Shown piece after piece: positions 32,664 to 43,370 of a stretch of 64,000 nucleotides of DNA. Source of the stretch: Nonomuraea rubra. Lineage in GTDB: Bacteria; Actinomycetota; Actinomycetes; Streptosporangiales; Streptosporangiaceae. A program made the translations under genes and the position numbers. Under the pieces are notes generated by a model, which ran no database searches, had not been told where the DNA came from, and saw nothing but the letters and a program-made list of their open reading frames with translations. Each line of letters starts with the position of its first letter. Within the stretch, counting starts at the first letter, position 1. The stretch lies in contig NZ_JACHMI010000001.1 in NCBI RefSeq assembly GCF_014207985.1, forward strand, positions 7,919,001-7,983,000, given 5' to 3'.

Positions 32664-34196
32664 TCAGGTGCGCGGCCAGTACTCGTCGCGCAGCAGCCGC
32701 TTGTAGAGCTTGCCCGTCGGGTGCCTGGGCAGCTCGGCGCGGAAGTCCACCGACTTGGGGCACTTGTAGTGGGCCAGCTGCTCCCGGCAGTACGCGATCA
32801 GCTCCGCCTCCAGCGCGGGCCCCGCCTCGGCCATGGACACCGGCTCGACCACGGCCTTGACCTGCTCGCCCATCTCCTCGTCCGGCACCCCGAACACGGC
32901 CACGTCCGCCACCTTCGGATGCACCGAGAGCACGTTCTCGGCCTCCTGCGGGTAGATGTTCACACCGCCGGAGATGATCATGTACGAGCGGCGGTCCGTG
33001 AGGTACAGGAAGCCGTCCTCGTCCAGGTAGCCGATGTCTCCCAGGGTGGTCCAGCCGCGCCCGAGCGGGTCCTGGGAGGAGCGGGTCTTGTCGGGGTCGC
33101 CGTGGTACTCGAAGCGGCCGCCGCTCTCGAAGTAGATCGTGCCGTGCTCGCCGGGCGGCAGGTCGTTGCCGTCCTCGTCGCAGATGTGCACGATGCCGAG
33201 CAGGGAGCGGCCGACCGTGCCCTTGTGCCGGAGCCAGTCCTCGGGGCCGACGTAGAGGAAGCCGTTGCCCTCGGTGCCCGCGTAGTACTCGTGGACGATC
33301 GGGCCCCACCAGTCGATCATCTGCTCCTTGACGGGGACGGGGCAGGGGGCGGCGGCGTGGATGGCGTACTGAAGTGAGGAAATATCGTATTTCGCTCGGG
33401 TCTCTTCCGGCAGCTTGAGCATCTTGATGAACATCGTCGGCACGAGCTGCGAGTGCGTCACCCCGTACCGTTCCACCAGCGCCAGGTACTGCTCGGCGTC
33501 GAAGCGCTCCATCACCACCACCGTCGCCCCGAGCCGCTGGAACGTCAGGCTGTAGCGCAGCGGCGCGGCGTGGTAGAGCGGCGCGGGCGAGAGGTAGACG
33601 CTGTCCGGTGTGGGCGCGAACAGGCCCTGGATCAGCTTGAACAGCATGCCGGGCTCGTCGAGCGGGCCGTGCGTGGCGGCCAGCTTGACACCCTTGGGGC
33701 GGCCGGTGGTGCCCGAGGAGTAGAGCATGTCCGCGCCCGTGCACTCGTCGTCGATCGGGGTGACCGGCTGCTTGGCCACCGCCTCCTCGTACGACTCGAA
33801 GCCAGGGGCCACGCCGTCCAGCATGAGGCGCAGCTCGACGCCGGGGGTGGCGTCGGTGATCGAGGTGGCGACGGCGGCCAGGTCCGCGCTGGAGATGAAG
33901 ACCCGCGCGCCGCAGTTGCCGACGATGTAGGCCAGCTCGTCGGTCTGCAGCCGCGAGCTGACGGGGGTGTAGTACAGGCCCGAGCGGTGCGCGGCCCAGG
34001 CGATGGCCAGGAAGCGGGGATGGTTGGCGAGCATGAACGCGATGTGGTCACCCGGCCGCAGCCCCGCCGCGCGGAACAGGTGGGCCAGGCGGTTCGACTC
34101 TTCGTCCAGTTCGCGGAAGGTGATGATCTGCCCGGAGCCCGCCATGATCACAGCGGGCTTGTCGGGGGTGACTGCTGCGATGGCTCCCGGATGCAT
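32664..34196 (-). CDS. acyl-CoA synthetase (AMP-forming, FadD-like)
   Basis: A 510-residue ANL-superfamily ligase that should activate a fatty or other carboxylic acid to its CoA thioester through an acyl-adenylate. The P-loop is LYSSGTTGRPKGVKL near residue 155. The acid/base and hinge motif is GDIGYLDEDGFLYLTDRRSY, and the C-terminal catalytic lysine is in PTGKLYKR. Its substrate is probably a medium or long chain acid or a sterol side chain, but I cannot tell from the sequence. ATG at 34196. It stands alone downstream of the met operon, separated by a strong terminator. Confidence 0.9.
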   Translation of the reverse strand: MHPGAIAAVTPDKPAVIMAGSGQIITFRELDEESNRLAHLFRAAGLRPGDHIAFMLANHPRFLAIAWAAHRSGLYYTPVSSRLQTDELAYIVGNCGARVFISSADLAAVATSITDATPGVELRLMLDGVAPGFESYEEAVAKQPVTPIDDECTGADMLYSSGTTGRPKGVKLAATHGPLDEPGMLFKLIQGLFAPTPDSVYLSPAPLYHAAPLRYSLTFQRLGATVVVMERFDAEQYLALVERYGVTHSQLVPTMFIKMLKLPEETRAKYDISSLQYAIHAAAPCPVPVKEQMIDWWGPIVHEYYAGTEGNGFLYVGPEDWLRHKGTVGRSLLGIVHICDEDGNDLPPGEHGTIYFESGGRFEYHGDPDKTRSSQDPLGRGWTTLGDIGYLDEDGFLYLTDRRSYMIISGGVNIYPQEAENVLSVHPKVADVAVFGVPDEEMGEQVKAVVEPVSMAEAGPALEAELIAYCREQLAHYKCPKSVDFRAELPRHPTGKLYKRLLRDEYWPRT

Positions 34197-34279
34197 GAAC
34201 AGAACAGTATTCGGTTGATCGCCCGCCGCGCCAGAACCCGGCCGGTCGAGCCGCTGCCTCCCGGCCCCGCGCGCCTTCC

Positions 34280-34309
34280 GGCCGCGGCCTCCCGCCGGAG
34301 GCCGCGGCC
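34280..34309 (-). terminator. terminator after metQ
   Basis: GGCCGCGGCCTCC (34280-34292), loop CGCC, GGAGGCCGCGGCC (34297-34309): a perfect 13-base stem just after the metQ stop, extended outside by CCTTC/GAAGG. It should separate the met operon from the acyl-CoA synthetase. Confidence 0.88.
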
Positions 34310-34318
34310 CGCCGAAGG

Positions 34319-35158
34319 CTACTCGGCGGCGATGACCGAGCCCTCGTACTTCTGCTTGATGAAGTCCTTGACCTTCTGGTCCTGGAGGAGCTTGCCGAGG
34401 GTGACGATGTTCGGGTCCTTCTCGTGGCCGGCCGGCACGACCAGGCCGTTCACGTACGGGTTGCCCTCGGTCTTCTCCAGCACGAGCGCCTGCGTGGCGG
34501 GCTTGAGGCCGGCCTCGATGGCGTAGTTGCCGTTGATCACCGCGGCGTCCACGTCCTCCAGCGAACGCGGGAGCTGCGCCGCCTCCAGCGGCTTGAACTG
34601 CAGGTTCTTCGGGTTGCCCGTCACGTCGCGCTCGGTGGCGGCGGTGCCGACGCCGTCCTTGAGCGTGACGAGGCCGTTGTCCGCGAGCAGCTTGAGCGCG
34701 CGGCCGAGGTTGGTGGCGTCGTTCGGCAGGGCCACGGTGGCGCCACTGGCCAGGGCCGACACGTCGGTGATCTTCTTGGAGTAGAGGCCGAGCGGCTCCA
34801 GGTGCACCGGTGTGACGAAGCTCAGCTTGGTGCCCTTGGTGGCGTTGAAGTCGTCGAGGTACGGCTTGTGCTGGAAGAAGTTGGCCGTGAGCTGGCCCTC
34901 TTCGAGCTGCACGTTCGGCTGCACGTAGTCGGTGAACTCCACGACCTCCAGCTTGATGCCGGCGCCGGGGGCCAGGTTGTCCTTGACGAAGTTCAGGATC
35001 TCGGCGTGCGGCACGGGGCTGGCGCCGACCTTCAGCACGGCGTCGGCGCCCTGGGCGGCCGCGGTGTCCGTCCCGGCATCGGTCGCGGACTGCGACGTGC
35101 CGCATGCGGCGAGCGACAGAGCCAGCGCGACAGCACCCACAAAGCGGTGAATTTTCAT
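34319..35158 (-). CDS. metQ: D-/L-methionine ABC transporter substrate-binding lipoprotein
   Basis: A 279-residue NlpA/MetQ-family lipoprotein. The signal peptide ends in the lipobox LAAC (Cys19). The mature protein starts with a Thr/Ala linker and then VLKVGASPVPHAEILNFVKD, the family signature. ANFFQHKPYLDDFN and ALPNDATNLGRALKLL are also characteristic of methionine binders. It delivers methionine to MetI and MetN. It is the third gene of the metNIQ operon, 9 bases after metI. Confidence 0.93.
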   Translation of the reverse strand: MKIHRFVGAVALALSLAACGTSQSATDAGTDTAAAQGADAVLKVGASPVPHAEILNFVKDNLAPGAGIKLEVVEFTDYVQPNVQLEEGQLTANFFQHKPYLDDFNATKGTKLSFVTPVHLEPLGLYSKKITDVSALASGATVALPNDATNLGRALKLLADNGLVTLKDGVGTAATERDVTGNPKNLQFKPLEAAQLPRSLEDVDAAVINGNYAIEAGLKPATQALVLEKTEGNPYVNGLVVPAGHEKDPNIVTLGKLLQDQKVKDFIKQKYEGSVIAAE

Positions 35159-35167
35159 GATTTTTCC

Positions 35168-35824
35168 TTACTTATGCGATAGGCGCCGAGCGACCCAGTC
35201 GCCCAGGCTCTGCAGGAGTTGCACGATCACGAGCAGCAGCACGACCGTCACGATCATGAGGAGCGTCTCGAACCGCTGGTAGCCGTACCGGACGGCCAGG
35301 TCCCCCAGCCCGCCGCCACCGAGCGTGCCGGCCATGGCGGAGTAGCCGATCAGCGCGACGACGGTCACGGTGAGGCCCGCCACCAGGCCGGGCAGCGCCT
35401 CGGGCAGCAGGACCTTGCGCACGATCGCGGTCCTGCTCGCGCCCATGGCCTGGGCCGCCTGCACGACGTCCCTGCCGACCTCGCGCAGCGCGGTCTCGAC
35501 CAGCCGGGCGAAGAACGGCACCGCGCCCACGGTCAGCGGCACCACGAACGCGGCGGTCCCGATGGTGGTGCCGACGACGAGCCGGGTGAACGGGATGATG
35601 GCGATCATCAGCACGATGAACGGCAGCGACCGCCCGACGTTGACCACGAACCCGAGCCCCGTCTTGAACGCGGGCAGCGGCCGCAGCCCGTCCCGGTCGA
35701 ACACCACGAGCGCCACGCCCAGCGGCAGCCCGAGCAGCACGGTGAACAGCGTGGCCCAGCCCACCATCATCGCGGTCTCCGCCGTCGCCGGCCACAGCAG
35801 CGGCAGCATCTCTTCCCAGGTCAC
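35168..35824 (-). CDS. metI: methionine ABC transporter permease
   Basis: A 218-residue permease with five predicted membrane helices. The ATPase-coupling loop reads VVQAAQAMGASRTAIVRKV, followed by LPEALPGLVAGLT, as in MetI. The start overlaps the metN stop by four bases, and the stop is 9 bases before metQ. Length and motif placement are normal. Confidence 0.93.
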   Translation of the reverse strand: MTWEEMLPLLWPATAETAMMVGWATLFTVLLGLPLGVALVVFDRDGLRPLPAFKTGLGFVVNVGRSLPFIVLMIAIIPFTRLVVGTTIGTAAFVVPLTVGAVPFFARLVETALREVGRDVVQAAQAMGASRTAIVRKVLLPEALPGLVAGLTVTVVALIGYSAMAGTLGGGGLGDLAVRYGYQRFETLLMIVTVVLLLVIVQLLQSLGDWVARRLSHK

Positions 35825-36774
35825 GGCGCCTCCTCCACGATCAGCCCGGAATCACGCAGGTGCGCCAGCGCGGCGGGGGCCTCGGCCCCGTCCAGCGCCA
35901 CCCGCAGGCGGCCGACGGATCCCGCGGCCAGGTCCTCGATGGAGCCGCCCAGGATGCTCAGGTCCACGTCGAACTTGCGCACCACCTCCGACACCACGGG
36001 CCGGCCCGGGTCGCCGGTGAACGTCAGCGTCACCGAGCCGGACGGCGCGGGCTCGGGCAGCGGGAAGATCTCCCTGGTCAGGCGGGAGCCGGGCGTCCTG
36101 ATCAGGTCGGCGATGGAGCCGGACTCCTCGATGCGGCCCTGCGCCATGATGGCGACCGAGTCGCAGACGCTCTTGACCACGTTCATCTCGTGGGTGATGA
36201 GCAGGATCGTCAGGCCCAGCTCCGTGTTCAGCCGCTTGAGCAGGGCCAGGATCGACTGCGTGGTGGCCGGGTCGAGCGCCGAGGTGGCCTCGTCCGACAG
36301 CAGCACCGACGGGTTGCCCGCCAGCGCCCTGGCGATGCCGACGCGCTGCTTCTGCCCGCCGGAGAGCTGGTGGGGGCGGTGCTTGCCGCGGCCCTCCAGG
36401 CCGACCAGCTCCAGCAGCTCGCCGACGCGGCGCTCGCGCTCGGCCCTGGGCACGCCCATGACCTCCAGCGGGAAGGCCACGTTCCCGGCGACCGTGCGCG
36501 AGGAGAGCAGCGCGAAGTGCTGGTGGATCATGCCGATGCGCTGCCTGGCGCGGTTCAGCTCGCGGTCGCCGAGGGCGGTCAGGTCCTGGCCGGCGACGGT
36601 GACGGTGCCCGCGGTGGGGCGCTCGAGCAGGTTGACGCAGCGCAGGAGCGTGCTCTTACCGGCGCCGCTCTGGCCGAGCACGCCGTGGATCTCGCCTTCG
36701 CGCACGTGCAGGTCCACGCCGTCCAACGCGACGGTCGTGCCGTACTGCTTGCGCAGGCCTGAAGCCTGGATCAC
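35821..36774 (-). CDS. metN: methionine ABC transporter ATPase with NIL domain
   Basis: A 317-residue ATPase. Walker A is GQSGAGKST, Q-loop IHQHFALL, signature LSGGQKQRVGIAR, Walker B VLLSDEATSALD and switch His LITHEMNV. Residues about 240-317 form the ferredoxin-like NIL domain (VTLTFTGDPGRPVVSEVVRK), which binds methionine and inhibits transport when the cell is full. GTG start. It is the first gene of metNIQ and has a 300-base leader with unusual structure upstream. Confidence 0.93.
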   Translation of the reverse strand: MIQASGLRKQYGTTVALDGVDLHVREGEIHGVLGQSGAGKSTLLRCVNLLERPTAGTVTVAGQDLTALGDRELNRARQRIGMIHQHFALLSSRTVAGNVAFPLEVMGVPRAERERRVGELLELVGLEGRGKHRPHQLSGGQKQRVGIARALAGNPSVLLSDEATSALDPATTQSILALLKRLNTELGLTILLITHEMNVVKSVCDSVAIMAQGRIEESGSIADLIRTPGSRLTREIFPLPEPAPSGSVTLTFTGDPGRPVVSEVVRKFDVDLSILGGSIEDLAAGSVGRLRVALDGAEAPAALAHLRDSGLIVEEAP

Positions 36775-36847
36775 TGGGAATCCCCATGACTGAGGGCGGC
36801 CGGGGCCGCGGGAACGTACATCACCGGCGGAGAAAGGGCTCAGGACC

Positions 36848-36913
36848 TCAGCGGGTGCCGGGGTGGAAGGGCAGGTGACTCAGCCTGCGCAGCACGAAAC
36901 CAGGTGCGATCAT
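36848..36913 (-). CDS. possible 21-residue leader peptide upstream of metN
   Basis: ATG at 36913 preceded by GAAGG at 5 bases, then 21 codons (beginning MIAPGFVLRRL, ending FHPGTR) and TGA, ending 73 bases before the metN GTG. It has no run of methionine codons beyond the start, so if it regulates metNIQ it is not a classical methionine attenuator. It could equally be a small functional protein. Confidence 0.35.
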   Translation of the reverse strand: MIAPGFVLRRLSHLPFHPGTR

Positions 36914-36982
36914 GACGGCCTTCGGGGAGAACGGGGCGGACGGGTTGCTCTTAACGGGCCGGCATTCGCCCCGTGCGCAGGC

Positions 36983-37026
36983 GGCGACACGCGGCCCCCA
37001 TCATGGGGATGCCGCGACAGGTCGCC
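36983..37026 (-). other. nested stem structure in the metNIQ leader
   Basis: Three stems fit inside one another: GGCGAC/GTCGCC (36983-36988 with 37021-37026), GCGGC/GCCGC (36991-36995 with 37011-37015) and CCCC/GGGG with loop ATCAT (36996-37008). Internal loops of 2 and 5 bases separate the outer stems. It is larger than a plain terminator and lacks a T-run, so a structured RNA element is possible. Confidence 0.4.
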
Positions 37027-37087
37027 TTTGCCTCGTTCACGCCGTTGGTAACGCCGCGGTTAGATCCCGGTATTCCTGATCTGTTTC

Positions 37088-37101
37088 GTGATCTGCATCA
37101 C
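37088..37101. promoter_or_regulatory. CRP/GlxR-type palindrome
   Basis: GTGA-TCTGCA-TCAC is a perfect match to the GTGA-N6-TCAC core bound by CRP-family regulators. It lies just upstream of the metNIQ leader and 20 bases from the lon terminator. Chance occurrence cannot be excluded for an 8-base match. Confidence 0.5.
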
Positions 37102-37121
37102 TGCGCGTACGCGCCCGCATG

Positions 37122-37171
37122 CGAACGCCCCGCCGCGCGCCCTGGGAAGGCCGGGCGCGGCGGGGCGTTCG
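37122..37171 (-). terminator. terminator after lon
   Basis: CGAACGCCCCGCCGCGC (37122-37138) pairs perfectly with GCGCGGCGGGGCGTTCG (37155-37171): a 17-base stem with a 16-base loop, directly behind the lon stop on the minus strand. Confidence 0.9.
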
Positions 37172-37179
37172 TCCTGGGG

Positions 37180-39552
<2,373 letters not shown>

Positions 39553-39566
39553 GCGAACTCCAAAGG

Positions 39567-39587
39567 GTTGAGTTATACCGGCTCAAC
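39567..39587. promoter_or_regulatory. HAIR-like HspR site upstream of lon
   Basis: GTTGAG, a 9-base spacer and CTCAAC, 15 bases upstream of the lon ATG. The HAIR consensus is CTTGAGT-N7-ACTCAAG, which has the same TTGAG/CTCAA arms and the same spacing. HspR is known to repress lon in Streptomyces. The outer base pair differs from consensus (G/C for C/G), so affinity is uncertain. Confidence 0.75.
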
Positions 39588-39728
39588 TCATCGGAGCCTC
39601 TCGCTGTTCCCTTCCTTGCCGATGTTCGCTCACGGCGATCGTAATGATGTAATCGGTACCTGAGGGGGACGGGAACGTCAAACCCTGGGGTGACGACCGG
39701 CGGCGCGTGCGCTCCTAAGCTTGACCAG

Positions 39729-41207
39729 GTGATCCTCGTCCAGCGTGCCCGCTCGCTCGGCCGGTCGATCGCCCGCCGCCGCCCGTGGGGGCGGGCGCGG
39801 GGCGACGCCGCCGGGGGCGGTGGCGCGCCCGGTGAGGGGCGCAGTGAGAGGGAGGAGCGGCTCAGGCGGGCCGGGCGGGCGGTCATCCGGCCGTTCGCGC
39901 TGGCGCTGCTCCAGGGAGACGCCGACCCGCCGGCCACCGCACGCCGCCTGCGGGTGAAGGTGCCGCGCTGGTTCGAGGCGCTGGTGCCCTACGGCTCGTG
40001 GGACCTCGTCCAGGTGGCCGACCTCGTGCTGGCCTTCCTCCTGTACGGCCTCATGATCAGCACCGGCCTCGACTGGAACGACACCGCGGCCCGCGCCCAC
40101 GCCGCCAACCCGCTGATCCCCGGGCCCGCCCCGTTGATCTTCCTCTACCTGGTCGCGATCGGGGTCTCCCTGCCCGTCGCCCTGCGCGACCGATGGCCGC
40201 TGGCGGCGTGGCGGGTCGCCGCCGTGATGGCGCCCCTGATCGTCTACGTGACCATGACGGTGGGCGACGTCGTGCCGCCCTATCCCATCGCGGCCATCGT
40301 CATGTACCTGCTCGTCCTCTACTCGGTCGCGGTCAGGTGCGAGCGGCGGATCACCGGGGGCGTCTGGCTCGTCACGGTTCTGGCCCTCTGGATCGTCCAT
40401 CCCGACTCGATGTTCATCGGCACGATCATCGCGTCCGTGGCGGTGCTGTTCGGCTACAACGTGCGCGCGCGGCGCACCGCCACGGCCCGCCTGGTGGAGG
40501 AGGAGCGGCGCAGCCGGCAGGCGGAGGGCGCGCAGGCGGTGCTGGAGGAGCGCGCCCGCATCGCCCGCGAGCTGCACGACGTGGTGGCGCACCACATGTC
40601 GGTGATCGCCATCCAGGCGGAGGCGGTGCCGCTCAAGGCGGCCGGCGACGTGGCGCAGCTGGAGGCGGGCCTGGCGGAGATCCGGGGGCTGTCGCTGGAG
40701 GCGATCGCGGAGCTGCGCCAGGTGCTCGGCGTGCTGCGCGACGCGCAGGGCGCCACCGACACGGCGCCGCAGCCGGGGCTCGACCGGATCGACGAGCTGG
40801 TCTCCAACACGCGGGCCGCCGGGCTGACGGTGCTGGTCAAGCGGTCCGGGGCGCTCGACGGGCTGCCCCAGGCCACGGAGCTGTCGGCGTACCGGATCGT
40901 TCAGGAGTCGCTGTCGAACGTGATGCGGCACGCGCCCGGCGCCACCGTCGCGGTGGAGATCGCCCGCCGGGGCGGCGAGCTGCGGCTGCGGATCACCAAC
41001 GGCTCGCCCACCGAGCCAGGCGCCGTGGACGGGCCGGGCGCGGCCGGCGGGACGGGGCGCGGGCAGGGGCGCGGGGCCGGGCAGGGGCTGGTGGGGATGC
41101 GGGAGCGGGCGGCGCTGCTCGGTGGCACGCTGGACGCCGGGCCCGTGGCGGGCGGAGGTTTCGAGGTGGTCGCGACGTTACCGGTCGCGGAGAGGGGGAG
41201 CGCTTGA
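39729..41207 (+). CDS. sensor histidine kinase of a NarL-type two-component system
   Basis: A 492-residue HisKA_3-type sensor kinase. A basic, low-complexity N-terminus of about 60 residues is followed by four to five membrane helices without a large outer loop. Then come the dimerisation helix with the phospho-acceptor His (ARELHDVVAHHMSVIAI) and an HATPase domain with a Gly-rich insertion (AGGTGRGQGRGAGQGLVGMR). It phosphorylates the regulator encoded next. GTG codons at 39690 and 39729 both fit; neither has a clear ribosome binding site. Related kinases sense cell-envelope stress. Confidence 0.88.
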   Translation: MILVQRARSLGRSIARRRPWGRARGDAAGGGGAPGEGRSEREERLRRAGRAVIRPFALALLQGDADPPATARRLRVKVPRWFEALVPYGSWDLVQVADLVLAFLLYGLMISTGLDWNDTAARAHAANPLIPGPAPLIFLYLVAIGVSLPVALRDRWPLAAWRVAAVMAPLIVYVTMTVGDVVPPYPIAAIVMYLLVLYSVAVRCERRITGGVWLVTVLALWIVHPDSMFIGTIIASVAVLFGYNVRARRTATARLVEEERRSRQAEGAQAVLEERARIARELHDVVAHHMSVIAIQAEAVPLKAAGDVAQLEAGLAEIRGLSLEAIAELRQVLGVLRDAQGATDTAPQPGLDRIDELVSNTRAAGLTVLVKRSGALDGLPQATELSAYRIVQESLSNVMRHAPGATVAVEIARRGGELRLRITNGSPTEPGAVDGPGAAGGTGRGQGRGAGQGLVGMRERAALLGGTLDAGPVAGGGFEVVATLPVAERGSA

Positions 41208-41860
41208 TCCGGGTTCTGATCGCCGACGACCAGGGCATGGTGCGCACCGGGTTCACGGTGTTCCTGAGCGGCCAGCCGGACATCGAGGTGGTGGGCGAGG
41301 CAGCCGACGGGCGGGAGGCGGTGGAGCGGGCCGCCGAGCTGCGCCCCGACGTGGTGCTCATGGACGTGCGCATGCCGGTGCTGAACGGCCTGGAGGCGAC
41401 CAGGGAGCTCATGGCGCGCCAGGAGACGGCGAAGGTGCTCATCCTGACGACGTTCGACCTCGACGACTACGTCTACGAGGCGTTGCGGGCCGGGGCCAGC
41501 GGGTTCCTGCTCAAGGACGCCTCGGCCGCGCAGCTCGCCGAGGCCGTGCGCGTGGTGGCGGCCGGGGAGGCGCTCATCGCCCCGGCGATCACCAAGCGGC
41601 TGATCACCGAGTTCGCCCGGATGGGGGCGCCGCGGCCGGTGGCGGGGCGGCGCCTCGACGAGCTGACCGAGCGGGAGACGGAGGTGCTCGGCCTGGTGGC
41701 GCAGGCCCTGTCCAACCAGGAGATCGCCGGGAAGCTGTTCGTGGCCGAGCAGACGGTCAAGACGCATGTGGGGCGGGTGCTGATGAAGCTCGGCCTGCGG
41801 GACCGGGCGCAGGCGATCGTGTACGCCTACGAGACCGGGCTGGTGCGCCCGGGCGAGTAA
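41204..41860 (+). CDS. NarL/FixJ-family response regulator (TTG start)
   Basis: A 218-residue regulator. The receiver domain has the acidic pair in VLIADDQGMVR, the phospho-acceptor Asp in PDVVLMDVRMPVLNGLE and the Lys in FLLKDAS. The LuxR-type DNA-binding domain carries LTERETEVLGLVAQALSNQE and the recognition helix VKTHVGRVLMKLG. The start appears to be TTG at 41204: it overlaps the kinase stop (TTGA) and has GGGGGAG 5 bases upstream, while no ATG or GTG fits. The stop region is duplicated downstream. Confidence 0.92.
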   Translation: MIRVLIADDQGMVRTGFTVFLSGQPDIEVVGEAADGREAVERAAELRPDVVLMDVRMPVLNGLEATRELMARQETAKVLILTTFDLDDYVYEALRAGASGFLLKDASAAQLAEAVRVVAAGEALIAPAITKRLITEFARMGAPRPVAGRRLDELTERETEVLGLVAQALSNQEIAGKLFVAEQTVKTHVGRVLMKLGLRDRAQAIVYAYETGLVRPGE

Positions 41861-41892
41861 CGGCGCACTCGCCGGAGCGAGTGACCGCGCAC
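41854..41892 (+). repeat. duplicated stop region of the NarL-type regulator
   Basis: CGAGTAACGGCGCAC (41854-41868) and CGAGTGACCGCGCAC (41878-41892) are 13 of 15 identical with a 24-base period. Both contain a stop codon in the same frame (TAA, then TGA), so the second copy acts as a back-up stop. Confidence 0.65.
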
Positions 41893-41945
41893 CACCCCCG
41901 GGCGTGCGCGTTCCCCTGTCCCGGCCCGCGTCGTACAGTCGGCGG

Positions 41946-43307
41946 ATGGACCCGGTTGAGCTCTTCCATCAGGTGGCGGCCACCGTGCCCGCCTACGGCA
42001 GGTTCCTCGCCGAGCACGGGGTGGACCCCGCGAAGGTCACCACCCTGGCGGACTTCGCGCGGCTGCCCATGACCACCAAGGAGAACTACACCCTCCGCCA
42101 CCCCCTGCCCGACCTGTGCAGGGGCGGCGTGATCGGCGACCTGATCGCCGTGTCCTCCGGGTCCACGGGCGTGCCGTCGTTCTGGCCGCGCTCGGCGGCG
42201 GACGAGCGGGTGATCGCCGACCGGTTCGAGGAGGTGTTCGGCGGCTCCTTCGCCGCCCGCGAGCGCCGTACGCTGGCCGTGGTCTGCTTCGCCCTGGGCA
42301 CCTGGGTGGGCGGCCTGTTCACCGTCGCCTGCTGCCGCCACCTGGCCGAGCGCGGCTACCCGATCACCGTGGTCGCCCCCGGCACCGACCGGCGGGAGAT
42401 CGTGCGGGTGATCCCCGAGCTGGCGCCGCACTTCGACCAGGTCGTGCTGCTGGGGTACCCGCCGTTCCTGAAGAACGTCATCGACACCGGGGACCTGCCG
42501 TGGGCCCGCTGGAACGTCAAGCTGGTGACGGCGGGCGAGGTGTTCAGCGAGGAGTGGCGTGCGCTGGTCGCCGAACGGGCCGGGATCGCCGACCCCGTGC
42601 GCGGCGTCGCCTCCCTGTACGGCACCGCCGACGCGGGCGTCCTGGGCAACGAGACCCCCTTGTCGGTGGAGATCCGCCGCTTCCTGTCCGACCGGCCCCG
42701 GCAGGCCAGGGAGCTGTTCGGCGAGTCGCGGCTGCCGACGCTCGTCCAGTACGACCCGGGCGTGCGCTTCTTCGAGGAGCACGAGGGCACCCTGCTGTTC
42801 TCCGGCGACAACGGCGTCCCGCTCGTCCGCTACCACATCGCCGACGAGGGCGGCGTCATCCCGTACGGGGAGCTGCTGGACTTCGTGCGGCGGCACGGCT
42901 TCGAGCCGCGGGCGGAGGGGCCCGAGCGCCCGTTCGTGTACGTCTTCGGCCGCAGCCACTTCACCGTGTCCTACTACGGCGCGAACGTCTACCCGGAGAA
43001 CATCGCGATCGGCCTGGAGCAGCCCGGGGTGAGCGCGTGGGTGACGGGGAAGTTCGTGCTGGAGGCGGTCGAGGACGAGCGGCACGACCGGCACCTGACC
43101 GTGACGGTGGAGCTGATGCCGGGCGAGAAGCCCACCGGCGAGATCGCCCAGGCGGTCGGCGAGTCGATCCTGGCCCAGTTGCTGCGGCTGAACAGCGAGT
43201 TCGCGGCGTACGTGCCGGTGCCGCAGCAGACGCCGTTCATCAGGCTGCGGGAGTCGGGCGACCCGGAGTACTTCCCGCCGGGCGCCAAGCACCGGTACAC
43301 CCGGTAG
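41946..43307 (+). CDS. PaaK-like adenylate-forming ligase (phenylacetate-CoA ligase family)
   Basis: A 453-residue ANL-superfamily enzyme of the phenylacetate-CoA ligase/CapK group. The P-loop is LIAVSSGSTGVPSFWPRS, near residue 75. Conserved blocks FPALGTW-like (ALGTWVGGLFTV), TAGEVFSEEW, SLYGTADAG and the C-terminal YYGANVYPENIAIGLEQ follow. It probably activates an aromatic or small organic acid as the acyl-adenylate, then the CoA or carrier thioester. No paa catabolic genes are near. The ATG at 41946 begins the conserved region. Confidence 0.85.
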   Translation: MDPVELFHQVAATVPAYGRFLAEHGVDPAKVTTLADFARLPMTTKENYTLRHPLPDLCRGGVIGDLIAVSSGSTGVPSFWPRSAADERVIADRFEEVFGGSFAARERRTLAVVCFALGTWVGGLFTVACCRHLAERGYPITVVAPGTDRREIVRVIPELAPHFDQVVLLGYPPFLKNVIDTGDLPWARWNVKLVTAGEVFSEEWRALVAERAGIADPVRGVASLYGTADAGVLGNETPLSVEIRRFLSDRPRQARELFGESRLPTLVQYDPGVRFFEEHEGTLLFSGDNGVPLVRYHIADEGGVIPYGELLDFVRRHGFEPRAEGPERPFVYVFGRSHFTVSYYGANVYPENIAIGLEQPGVSAWVTGKFVLEAVEDERHDRHLTVTVELMPGEKPTGEIAQAVGESILAQLLRLNSEFAAYVPVPQQTPFIRLRESGDPEYFPPGAKHRYTR

Positions 43308-43370
43308 GTCCAGAGTTTTCCCTAGCGCGATCCCTGGGGCGGGTGCGGGCGGCGGGGCAGGTGACGGCTC

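Larger units (their letters stand above)
36775..37121 (-). promoter_or_regulatory. long leader and promoter region of metNIQ
   Basis: About 350 bases without a sizeable gene upstream of metN. Going toward metN it holds a CRP-type palindrome (37088-37101), a nested stem structure (36983-37026) and a 21-codon reading frame with a good ribosome binding site (36848-36913). I found none of the conserved cores of SAM-I, SAM-II or SAM-IV riboswitches. The layout suggests attenuation or another RNA-level control. Confidence 0.5.

Noticed and set aside
36775..37121. SAM riboswitch before metNIQ
   Set aside because: None of the conserved cores of SAM-I, SAM-II or SAM-IV that I know could be found on the minus strand. 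I keep only the weaker claim of a structured leader.
41946..43307. Start of a phenylacetate degradation cluster
   Set aside because: Only one PaaK-like ligase is present. No paa oxygenase or beta-oxidation genes lie beside it.
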